Positions 21,192 through 27,888 of a DNA stretch of 29,755 bases are shown one piece after another. The notes below the pieces were generated by a model. It saw nothing but the letters and a program-made list of their open reading frames with translations, did not search any database and was not told the DNA's origin. Positions within the stretch are counted from its first letter, which is position 1; the number at the start of each line of letters is the position of its first letter. This DNA comes from a virus: positions 1 to 29,755 of the IMG/VR virus record IMGVR_UViG_3300049489_000838; one strand, 5' to 3'. The translations under genes were made by a program, and so were the position numbers.

Positions 21192-21212
21192 ACATAAATA
21201 TATAATGTATGT

Positions 21213-21251
21213 TATAATACTTATAGTACCTTGCAAGTTACTATATTTTTT
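21213..21251 (+). promoter_or_regulatory. -10 element and 5' hairpin with T-run at sheath start
   Basis: TATAAT (21213-21218) is followed by the near-perfect palindrome TAGTACCTTGCAAGTTACTA (21224-21243, one mismatched pair) and eight T running up to the sheath ATG at 21254. A transcript from this -10 would begin almost exactly at the hairpin. Alternatively the hairpin plus T-run is a terminator/attenuator for read-through from upstream. No Shine-Dalgarno is present before the ATG. Confidence 0.5.
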
Positions 21252-21253
21252 TT

Positions 21254-22780
21254 ATGGCTAATTTTCTTAATGGTGTGAATATCGGAACTCCCGGTGCTTA
21301 TGCCTTTTACACAGCTACCCAATCAAGACCTGTAGATATACAACCTTTTAGAACTTGTTATCTAGTAGGTTTTAGTGGGACTGGTGCAACATCTACTAAA
21401 AATAAACCTACACGTGTATCATCGCTAGCGGATTTTAGCAATATCTATGGTACATCTGCAAGCACAGATAATGTAAGATTATTTTTTGATAATTCTGAAG
21501 GATATGGAAATCTATATTTTGTTAACGTTGCGATCCCTGTCCAGTATGATGTTGACATCTTAAACACTACAGCTGGATCATATCCCATCACTATTAATGG
21601 TGTCACTAAAACTTTAGTGGTGACTGGTACACCTACAATAACCGAAATCTGTAATAATTTTATTGCGTTAATAAATGCCGATGTAATTCTAAATAAAGAG
21701 GTTTCGGCATTTATCGATCCTGAAGATAATACTATCGTTATTCTGAAAGCGAAAAACCCATTGCAAACATTGACCGTCAGTGAAAGTAATGCGTTAATGG
21801 CTGCTGTAGTTTCCACACCTCCATCACCTAGCTATACAGACTACGTTTACACCATACAAAATGCTTTCGATCCTACTCTGGAAGCGGGTTTTGTGTGCGC
21901 TCCCGAAGCTTTTTCTTCATTCCTTAAAAGTGATAGGTTAAGTGTTCAAGTTGCTCTAGAAAACCTAGCAAGCGGTTCTCGTTATCAATGGGTTGCGCTA
22001 ATTGACCCGGGGACACACACAGAAATTACTAATCCTGATAGAGCGATCGCGGAAGCCGCTACTTACACATCTGCACAGGGGCATAGTTGCTATTACTACC
22101 CTTATGTCGTGAATCTAACGAATGTTAAAATTCCGCCTAGTACAGGTATTGCCGGCTTGGCGTTGCTTAGATATGTTCGAGATGGTTTTGAAGAACCACC
22201 AGCAGGTGCTTTGTACCCTCTTAAAGGTGTGAAAGATGTTGCTTATCAAACCTCATGGTCTGAACAAAACGTTGCTAACCCTGAAGGTGTTAACATCATT
22301 CTAAATAAACCTAATTATGGGATTGTGGTTTGGGGAGCTAGAACACTGTCGGCAGATCCTCTATTAGTTTTTCTCAATACCAGAGTGATCTTAAACATCA
22401 TCATCAATAGCCTTTATCGTGGTTTTGATTTTGAAATTTTCTCGGCTATTGGAGGAACTGGTGCGGTGTTAAACAATATCCAAAGAAAAGCGATTAACTT
22501 GCTCAATACTTTCTGGCAATCAGGGTTGCTATACGGAGCATCACCACAAGAAGCTTATGCTGTTCTAGGTGACACATCAGTGCAAGTACCAGCTTTATTA
22601 CAACAAGGTATAGCCAATTTATTTGTATGGGTTGTTCCAGCAACTTTATTGGAAAGATTGATGATTAATATCAAACAAACAGCTATAGGTGATCTTCAAA
22701 TCACTGTTGCTAGTGACACAACAGCTTTACAAGATTCTGTTAGCAGTGGTGAAGTTAGTGACAGTGTAACAGCACCATAA
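21254..22780 (+). CDS. Tail sheath protein
   Basis: A 508-aa contractile sheath protein. The N-terminal GTPGAYAFYTATQS...CYLVGFSGTG...KPTRVSSLADFSNIYG pattern and the C-terminal block IQRKAINLLNTFWQSGLLYGASPQEAYAVLGD (near residues 400-435) match the sheath family. The sheath contracts and drives the tube through the cell envelope, defining this as a myovirus-type phage. It precedes the tail-tube gene, and a degenerate repeat hairpin lies between them. Confidence 0.92.
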   Translation: MANFLNGVNIGTPGAYAFYTATQSRPVDIQPFRTCYLVGFSGTGATSTKNKPTRVSSLADFSNIYGTSASTDNVRLFFDNSEGYGNLYFVNVAIPVQYDVDILNTTAGSYPITINGVTKTLVVTGTPTITEICNNFIALINADVILNKEVSAFIDPEDNTIVILKAKNPLQTLTVSESNALMAAVVSTPPSPSYTDYVYTIQNAFDPTLEAGFVCAPEAFSSFLKSDRLSVQVALENLASGSRYQWVALIDPGTHTEITNPDRAIAEAATYTSAQGHSCYYYPYVVNLTNVKIPPSTGIAGLALLRYVRDGFEEPPAGALYPLKGVKDVAYQTSWSEQNVANPEGVNIILNKPNYGIVVWGARTLSADPLLVFLNTRVILNIIINSLYRGFDFEIFSAIGGTGAVLNNIQRKAINLLNTFWQSGLLYGASPQEAYAVLGDTSVQVPALLQQGIANLFVWVVPATLLERLMINIKQTAIGDLQITVASDTTALQDSVSSGEVSDSVTAP

Positions 22781-22827
22781 TTCCCCCCGGAGTCAACAGG
22801 CTATCTCTTGTCATGATTCCAGGGAAT
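22780..22827 (+). terminator. Degenerate repeat hairpin between sheath and tube
   Basis: ATTCCC and GGAGTCA (22780-22795) can pair with TGATTCC and GGGAAT (22814-22827) with one G-U pair and a small internal mismatch. It is a decayed version of the inverted dispersed repeat; no T-run follows, so expect partial attenuation at most. Confidence 0.4.
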
Positions 22828-22862
22828 CTTAGTAAAAAAATTTTATTAGAAGGACTATAAAA

Positions 22863-23381
22863 ATGGCGGTCACAAGACAAAAACAACCTTTTTCTGTTAA
22901 TAGTTATGGTGTAACACTAAATATCGGAAGTGCCATCAATTCGTCTTATTGGTCTAAGTGTAGTAAAATTGAAAAAACATATGAAACTTCTGATTATTCC
23001 GATGGTCAAACTAACATAATTTATAAATTACCAGGAGGTGTCAGATTTACCGATATCACATTGAGTAAACCTTTCACAGAAGATGATGCTGAACTTTTTA
23101 CAGAATTACTTAAAGTCAATTCTGAAAGAAAATTCATAGAAGCTTTTATACAACCGATGTATAGAGACGGTTATTATAGCCAAAACATAGGCGGCGTTGT
23201 TATAGCTCAATTCTGCGTAGTTGTTTCAGCATCACTTATAAGTGAAATTGACACGGGCGGAAATTCTCCTACCATGTTGGAAACTGTTTTATCACCGGGT
23301 TATATTTCTTCCCAAGGTTCAACAATCTGGTGGAGAGAACCTGATTTACAGACAATTACCACGGGAACTAATGGTGCTTAG
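22863..23381 (+). CDS. Tail tube protein
   Basis: A 172-aa protein next to the sheath gene, in the usual sheath-tube order and of the usual tube size. The pattern TYETSDYSDGQTNIIYKLPGGVRFTDITLSKPFTEDDAELFTEL resembles the contractile-tail tube family (T4 gp19-like). Preceded by AGAAGGA about 8 bases before the ATG. Its stop codon (TAG, 23379-23381) ends exactly where the IscB-associated RNA region begins, so the element is inserted at the very end of this gene. Confidence 0.85.
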   Translation: MAVTRQKQPFSVNSYGVTLNIGSAINSSYWSKCSKIEKTYETSDYSDGQTNIIYKLPGGVRFTDITLSKPFTEDDAELFTELLKVNSERKFIEAFIQPMYRDGYYSQNIGGVVIAQFCVVVSASLISEIDTGGNSPTMLETVLSPGYISSQGSTIWWREPDLQTITTGTNGA

Positions 23382-23618
23382 TCAGTAACTCAGCCCTAAA
23401 GGGACTGAGCTTGTAAGAGAAATCAAACAAGCTGTACTGACCAGTCTAAGTCTTAGCTGACTACGTTTTTTGAGTCATGACACCCTGTGGATGCGTAGCT
23501 AGTCCCCTGCTCTGTCATTTGCAATTAAACAGTTTTAAAGTCACTGAAACAGTGTTGCAAATCGAAAAAGCTCTTAAAACATTGACGAAGCTAACATTAC
23601 CCAGAAATGGAGGGACTT
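23381..23618 (+). ncRNA. Predicted omega-RNA (guide RNA) of IscB
   Basis: The 237 bases between the tube stop and the IscB start are structured. An outer stem GTCAGTA/TACTGAC (23381-23387, 23435-23441) encloses two hairpins: CTCAG...CTGAG (23389-23409) and GCTTGT/ACAAGC (23409-23414, 23427-23432). Further 3' are GACTACG/CGTAG (23459-23465, 23494-23498) and a long stem ATTTGCAA/TTGCAAAT (23517-23524, 23555-23562) enclosing CACTG-AAA-CAGTG (23542-23554). In known IscB systems such RNA lies directly upstream of iscB, with the guide at its 5' end taken from flanking DNA; here that flank is the last bases of the tail-tube gene (about 23365-23380). Identification is from position and folding, not from a covariance model. 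Confidence 0.75.
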
Positions 23619-24902
23619 ATGTCCAAAATATTTGTTTTAGATACAAACAAAAAACCATTAGACCCAATTCACCCAGCACAAGCTAGACAATTGTTACGAA
23701 ACAAAAAAGCAGCAATCCTCAGAAGGTTTCCGTTCACAATCATTTTGAAAGAACCATCCCCTGATACACCACATCTCCTTTTGAGATTAAAGGTTGACCC
23801 TGGTGCAAAATATACAGGGGTTGCTTTGGTCAACGATTCTACAGGAGAGGTTGTATTTGCTGCTGAGTTAAAGCATAGAGGTTTTGCAATTCGAGATGCT
23901 TTGACATCCAGGAGACAATTAAGAAGAAGTAGACGTGCGAGAAAAACTCGTTACAGAAAACCACGATTTTTAAATAGAACACGTCCAGATGGATGGTTAG
24001 CACCTAGCCTACAAAGTCGCATTGAAAATATCAAAGCTTGGGTTGAAAAATTACGCAAACTTGCACCAATTGCAGCAATTAGCCAAGAGTTAGTTCGCTT
24101 TGATATGCAGCTAATGCGTAATTCAGATATTCAAGGTAAAGAGTATCAACAAGGTACTCTTGCTGGCTATGAAACTAGGGAATTTTTACTAGAAAAATGG
24201 GGTAGACAATGCGCTTATTGTGGTGTTAAAGATGTTCCTTTACAGGTTGAACACATTCACCCGCGCTCTAAAGGGGGTAGTAATTCGATTACAAATCTGA
24301 CTCTAAGTTGCGAAAAATGTAATACCAAAAAAGGGACTAAAGATATTAAAGACTACCTCAAAAAAGACCCATCTAAACTATCAAAAATCTTGGCACAAGC
24401 TAAAAGACCCTTAGCTGATGCAGCAGCAGTAAACACAACCAGATTTGCATTACTGGAAGTTTTAAAGAAAACTGGACTACCTGTAGAAACGGGTTCAGGA
24501 GGTTTAACAAAGTATAATCGCAGTCAACAGAAATTAGATAAAACTCATTGGCTTGATGCTGCTTGTGTTGGTACGTCAACGCCAATTCTCAAAATTAAAG
24601 GTATTAAGCCATTGTTAATTACAGCTAACGGTCACGGTTCAAGACAGTCATGTAGGACTGATAGATTTGGTTTTGCTTCGCGGTATGTTCCAAGATTCAA
24701 ATTTGTCAAAGGTTTTCAGACGGGCGACATCGTAAGAGCCGTTGTTACTAATGGTAAAAAAGTAGGCGAATATGTTGGAAGAATTGCAACTCGTTCGACA
24801 GGAAGTTTTAATATATCAACTAAGAATGGATTGGTTCAAGGAATTAGCTACAAAGCTTGTACGCACATACATAGAAAAGATGGATATAACTACTCAACTT
24901 AG
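23619..24902 (+). CDS. iscB: RNA-guided endonuclease IscB
   Basis: A 427-aa IscB, the ancestor-type relative of Cas9, which uses an omega-RNA to cut DNA. Order of parts: PLMP domain (residues 1-45, NKKPLDPIHPAQARQLL), RuvC-I VDPGAKYTGVAL with Asp60, arginine-rich bridge helix (98-122), RuvC-II SQELVRF with Glu157, an HNH domain (198-248) with zinc cysteines CAYC and CEKC, VEHIHPRSKGGS containing His212, and Asn226/Asn235, RuvC-III THWLDAA with His310 and Asp313, and a C-terminal domain with GFQTGDIVRAVV and GSFNI. All catalytic residues expected of both nuclease sites are present, so it looks active. Start chosen at 23619 because GGAGGG lies 5 bases upstream; an in-frame ATG 12 bases earlier would include that sequence. 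Confidence 0.93.
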   Translation: MSKIFVLDTNKKPLDPIHPAQARQLLRNKKAAILRRFPFTIILKEPSPDTPHLLLRLKVDPGAKYTGVALVNDSTGEVVFAAELKHRGFAIRDALTSRRQLRRSRRARKTRYRKPRFLNRTRPDGWLAPSLQSRIENIKAWVEKLRKLAPIAAISQELVRFDMQLMRNSDIQGKEYQQGTLAGYETREFLLEKWGRQCAYCGVKDVPLQVEHIHPRSKGGSNSITNLTLSCEKCNTKKGTKDIKDYLKKDPSKLSKILAQAKRPLADAAAVNTTRFALLEVLKKTGLPVETGSGGLTKYNRSQQKLDKTHWLDAACVGTSTPILKIKGIKPLLITANGHGSRQSCRTDRFGFASRYVPRFKFVKGFQTGDIVRAVVTNGKKVGEYVGRIATRSTGSFNISTKNGLVQGISYKACTHIHRKDGYNYST

Positions 24903-24912
24903 AAGATTCCAT

Positions 24913-24985
24913 GCGACTAAAGTCGCCCGTGTCGCTTCCCTCTCAGGGCTAAAGCCACTGAGTTTCCCGCATACCGTGAGGTCTT
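24913..24985 (+). mobile_element. Right end of the IscB element
   Basis: Contains two hairpins: GCGAC-TAAA-GTCGC (24913-24926, perfect) and CTCAG-GGC-TAAA-GCC-A-CTGAG (24942-24962). The terminal part ends CCGTGAGGTCTT immediately before the chaperone ATG at 24986; GAGG at 24978-24981 would act as the ribosome-binding site of that gene. GAGGTC is shared with the end of the second hairpin set at 27815-27820. Confidence 0.7.
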
Positions 24986-25399
24986 ATGAAAATTAAAACA
25001 CAACAAGATGTTTTTCCAATTGAACTAGAAGATACTAATATCACTGATCAAGAACCGGAAATAGTAGGACAAAGAGAAGTAGAAAACATCAAAGTCGATG
25101 AGGTATTGACCCCTAGTGGTAAGGAAGCAATTTCTTTTATATCACCTATTACTCAATATGAAATTATCATCCTTAAACCATCTACCAGGGACATGATAAA
25201 CATCGAAAGAGATATGAAAAAATACCATAAAGACGGAGGGAACTTTGAAAATGCAGTGGTAATGATTACACATCTACTTGTAGGTTACGGTGATAAACGA
25301 GGCGAAAAAATTTACAGTTTTAATAAAGTCATAGACACATTTAAACTGGAAGAGGTTATGCTGATAACTTCTATTTTAACTGAAGTTTTTTTCTCGTAG
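24986..25399 (+). CDS. Tail assembly chaperone, short product
   Basis: A 137-aa protein directly upstream of the tape-measure gene, in the position of lambda gpG-type chaperones that hold the tape measure during tail assembly. It has a charged, disordered N-terminus (DVFPIELEDTNITDQEPE...) and a helical C-terminal part ending EEVMLITSILTEVFFS. The 3' end carries TTTTTTC (25387-25393), a slippery heptamer in the correct frame (T TTT TTC). A shift of -1 there gives the longer product described next. The start codon follows the IscB element's right end. Confidence 0.75.
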   Translation: MKIKTQQDVFPIELEDTNITDQEPEIVGQREVENIKVDEVLTPSGKEAISFISPITQYEIIILKPSTRDMINIERDMKKYHKDGGNFENAVVMITHLLVGYGDKRGEKIYSFNKVIDTFKLEEVMLITSILTEVFFS

Positions 25400-25614
25400 G
25401 ATACTGTGATGAACCAGACGTGATAATGGTTAATGGCGATCCAGTAGAACTCAAAAGACTTGTGAAAAACATACTTTCTATATGTGGAGGTAATTACACT
25501 GAAACGTTTTATAGAATGATGTTAGAACCTCTTGAATCGATTAATTATTATATAGAAGTATTTAATGATTATCAAAAAGAGGTTTCAGAATCGATGAAAA
25601 AAAAATCTGAATGA
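24986..25614 (+). CDS. Tail assembly chaperone, -1 frameshift fusion product
   Basis: Predicted product of programmed -1 slippage at 25387-25393: residues up to about 136 from the first frame, then LVGYCDEPDVIMVNGDPVELKR onward from the -1 frame to the stop at 25612-25614, about 209 aa in total. The -1 frame is open through the junction, and the downstream frame has only a GTG (25420) and no convincing ribosome-binding site of its own, which fits the frameshift model. Its C-terminal part is the gpT-like extension that contacts the tape measure. The G/GT pair is conserved in long-tailed phages in this exact location. Confidence 0.72.
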
Positions 25615-25646
25615 TGACTCCGGGGGGAGAAATTCCCCGGAGTCAT
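25614..25646 (+). terminator. Terminator-like repeat hairpin before tape measure
   Basis: Perfect 12-bp arms ATGACTCCGGGG (25614-25625) and CCCCGGAGTCAT (25635-25646), loop 9, followed by TTTTATAAA. It starts at the stop of the frameshift product and lies 27 bases before the tape-measure ATG, so it may act as an attenuator between chaperone and tape measure. Confidence 0.7.
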
Positions 25647-25673
25647 TTTATAAAAATAATATGGTGAATTATT

Positions 25674-27692
25674 ATGGCTAATAGGAATATATCTATTAAT
25701 CTCCAATTACTGACAGGCACTTTTAACAGTCAGATGGATAATTTCATGAATGGTTTCAATAACCGTTTTAGAAATTTTAATCAGGATTTAACAAACTCTT
25801 TCTTTGGTTCTAACGGCGCATTTAGTATGTCGTTATGGGATCAAGCCTTTGATACTATCTATTATTTAGGTGTGAGAGCTTTTAGAGCTATTGGTGATGA
25901 AATAGGAAGAGCTATAGATTATCAAAACGACTTAATAAGTACAGCTTCTGCCTATCAAGGTTTATTGAATATATCTTTTGGTGAAGCTGAAAAACTAGCA
26001 AAACGATCTAACATAATTTTCCAATCTCAAAACGCATCTTTACCTTTTCAACAATTAGGTTCACAGTTTCGAGCCGCTTATGGAGATGACATCTTAAGTG
26101 CATTATATGATAAAGATAATATTGATGGGTCGTTATCACGAACCGCCACCATGATAGGTAGATTACAAGTATTAATGGGCAGTATTAGCGGTGTAACAAA
26201 TTATCAACGAGCATCATTTCTGAGCAATGCTTTAAGTAGTGACTATAAACATTTAAATAGGCTGGAAGTATTAAGAAACTCTCCTCAAATGTCACGCGCT
26301 TTCAATCAAGAAGTAGCTAACGTTGGTGGTGTTGACATATTCAATAAATTAGATAGGAATGAAAGAATAAAACTCTTGGAACGTGTAGCCAACGCTGCAA
26401 TCAGTGAAGATGTTATAAGTGCTTATAGTAATAGTTTAGGCGGCATTTTTAGCCGGATCATGTTACAATTTTTCGGTGATATAGGAATATTTTCTTTTAC
26501 AAGAGAAATATTTGGGGAAGCTGATAACAACGTCATATCATCTTTAACCGGATTGTTTAAAGAATTGTTCAATCCTAGAGGAATTTTTGGGTTATTTTTT
26601 CAGTTTTTAAAAGGTGTTGCGGACGGTTTTCTAATCACTCTTAAAACAGCAATGGATGTTGCTGTAATCGTGCTGAAGCCATTAAATATGCTTGCTATGG
26701 TGTTATCACCTTTAGCACCACTTGTCTATGGCTTGAGTACAGCTTTGACTGTATTGGCGACTATAGGACTAGCAAAAGCAACAGCTTCAACAATTGCTAA
26801 TATTGCTACTAATGGTGTAGGGGGAATTCTAGGCAGGGTAGGTTTAGGTTTTTTAGCACCGGGGGCAGGTGTTATTGGTAGTATGATAAATCCTGCTAAC
26901 ATCATGAAAGGGTTAGGGGGATTAATATCGTCTGGTTCTACTACAGTTGTTAATGGTTTCTTAGGTTTAGGAGCTGGCATAAAAGCCTTTAGCACTAGTT
27001 TAGTAGCATTAGCCGCCAATCCTGTGTTTTGGGTAGTAGCCGGGGTTGTAGGGGCGATTGCACTGGCAGGTTATACGATGTGGAAATACTGGAAGCCATT
27101 AGGAATGTTTTTTAATGGTTTCTGGGAAGGATTCCTGGAAGGATTAGAACCTGCCAGTTTAATGATGGACGGTTTCAATGAAGTCCTGGTGATGATAGGC
27201 AAATCGCTATCACCCATTGCTGACGGTTTTGATTCAATTTTCAGTTCTATGAAACCTGTTCTAGATGCGATCGCCACATTCTTTAATTTGCAACAGGAGG
27301 AAGGAAGTAGAGAGAATTTTGATGCAGGTAAGGCTATAGGTAAAGGTGCAGGTAATATAGTCAAATTTGGTGTAGGAGGATTACTAACAAATCCACTAAT
27401 AAATCCCTTTCACGCGTTTTTTAAATTCCCCTCTTTCGCTTCTGGAAATGATCCTTATGGTTTCATGGATGCTGTTAACCGGGAATCTAGAGCCATGCCG
27501 ACAGGCTCTAAACTAGCACTAGCCAATAATAGTGAAATGATTATCCCCCGGAGTCAACAAGGGATAATGGGTAATAATTATAGTTTTAATCCCACAGTGA
27601 TAGTAAACGGAAACAGCAATGCAAATATAGCAAACGATGTCACAAACGCGTTAAATATTTGGTGGCAACAAGCTAAACTCGAAAACATCTAA
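25674..27692 (+). CDS. Tail tape measure protein
   Basis: A 672-aa protein after the chaperones, in the tape-measure position. Long helical N-terminal part, then a hydrophobic middle with several membrane-like stretches (LNMLAMVLSPLAPLVYGLSTALTVLATIGLAK split over about 335-370; AANPVFWVVAGVVGAIALAGY near 450-470), and a Ser/Gly/Asn-rich end. Tape measures set tail length and line the tube lumen; the hydrophobic segments help DNA cross the membrane. Moderate length suggests a fairly short tail. A dispersed-repeat copy at 27544-27556 encodes IPRSQ. Confidence 0.8.
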   Translation: MANRNISINLQLLTGTFNSQMDNFMNGFNNRFRNFNQDLTNSFFGSNGAFSMSLWDQAFDTIYYLGVRAFRAIGDEIGRAIDYQNDLISTASAYQGLLNISFGEAEKLAKRSNIIFQSQNASLPFQQLGSQFRAAYGDDILSALYDKDNIDGSLSRTATMIGRLQVLMGSISGVTNYQRASFLSNALSSDYKHLNRLEVLRNSPQMSRAFNQEVANVGGVDIFNKLDRNERIKLLERVANAAISEDVISAYSNSLGGIFSRIMLQFFGDIGIFSFTREIFGEADNNVISSLTGLFKELFNPRGIFGLFFQFLKGVADGFLITLKTAMDVAVIVLKPLNMLAMVLSPLAPLVYGLSTALTVLATIGLAKATASTIANIATNGVGGILGRVGLGFLAPGAGVIGSMINPANIMKGLGGLISSGSTTVVNGFLGLGAGIKAFSTSLVALAANPVFWVVAGVVGAIALAGYTMWKYWKPLGMFFNGFWEGFLEGLEPASLMMDGFNEVLVMIGKSLSPIADGFDSIFSSMKPVLDAIATFFNLQQEEGSRENFDAGKAIGKGAGNIVKFGVGGLLTNPLINPFHAFFKFPSFASGNDPYGFMDAVNRESRAMPTGSKLALANNSEMIIPRSQQGIMGNNYSFNPTVIVNGNSNANIANDVTNALNIWWQQAKLENI

Positions 27693-27695
27693 GGA

Positions 27696-27729
27696 TGACT
27701 CCGGGGGCATTACCAGATTTCGTATCTGG
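27696..27729 (+). repeat. Dispersed repeat copy and small hairpin after tape measure
   Basis: TGACTCCGGGGG (27696-27707) begins 3 bases after the tape-measure stop; it lacks the usual inverted partner. A hairpin CCAGAT/ATCTGG (27713-27718, 27724-27729, loop TTCGT) follows. They precede the IS-type hairpins. Confidence 0.6.
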
Positions 27730-27751
27730 GAAACCAAAACTAAAAAGCGGA

Positions 27752-27822
27752 GAGGGACGGCTTTAGCCTCCCTCGTAGCAACAGTTTAGAATCCCCTCGG
27801 CTTTAGCCAGGGGAGAGGTCAA
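27752..27822 (+). mobile_element. Orphan IS200/IS605-type end hairpins (relic or minimal element)
   Basis: Two hairpins share the GGC-TTTA-GCC core: GAGGGA-C-GGCTTTAGCC-TCCCTC (27752-27774) and CCCCT-C-GGCTTTAGCC-AGGGG (27793-27813). The stretch GAATCCCCTCGGCTTTAGCC and the following GGGGAGAGGTCAA have the look of the right end of a cyanobacterial TnpB-type IS200/IS605 element. No TnpB or TnpA gene is present nearby, so this is a remnant or a non-autonomous element. The last bases abut the palindrome at 27825-27837. Confidence 0.6.
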
Positions 27823-27824
27823 AA

Positions 27825-27837
27825 TAAAGTCACTTTA
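27825..27837. promoter_or_regulatory. Palindrome TAAAGTCACTTTA before baseplate genes
   Basis: Exact copy lying directly against the IS-type right end (GTCAA...AATAAAGTCACTTTAC) and 51 bases before the ATG at 27889. A module GTCATGTTAAAATTATTACA (27850-27869) like that before the neck genes follows, a candidate -10 region. Confidence 0.55.
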
Positions 27838-27888
27838 CCGTGTTCCCGAAGTCATGTTAAAATTATTACATGAGTATTAAATTTTACT

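Larger units (their letters stand above)
23381..24985 (+). mobile_element. IscB-carrying IS200/IS605-type element without transposase
   Basis: The unit spans from the left-end hairpin to the right-end hairpin. Both ends carry 21-base subterminal hairpins of identical design: CTCAG-CCC-TAAA-GGG-A-CTGAG (23389-23409) and CTCAG-GGC-TAAA-GCC-A-CTGAG (24942-24962). A second perfect hairpin GCGAC-TAAA-GTCGC lies at 24913-24926. No TnpA (HUH transposase) gene is present, so mobilisation would need a transposase in trans. It separates the tube gene from the tail chaperone gene in the middle of the tail operon and supplies a GAGG just before the chaperone ATG. Confidence 0.85.

Noticed and set aside
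23477-23686. Plus-strand reading frame overlapping the IscB start
   Set aside because: It covers the predicted omega-RNA stems and the first codons of iscB in another frame; composition is not protein-like.
25420-25614. Independent small gene starting at GTG 25420
   Set aside because: No ribosome-binding site, and the frame is open back through a slippery heptamer, so a -1 frameshift extension is the better explanation.
7703-27837. CRISPR-like array from the recurring short repeats
   Set aside because: Copies are kilobases apart with irregular spacing and no spacers or cas genes; they are dispersed sites, not an array.
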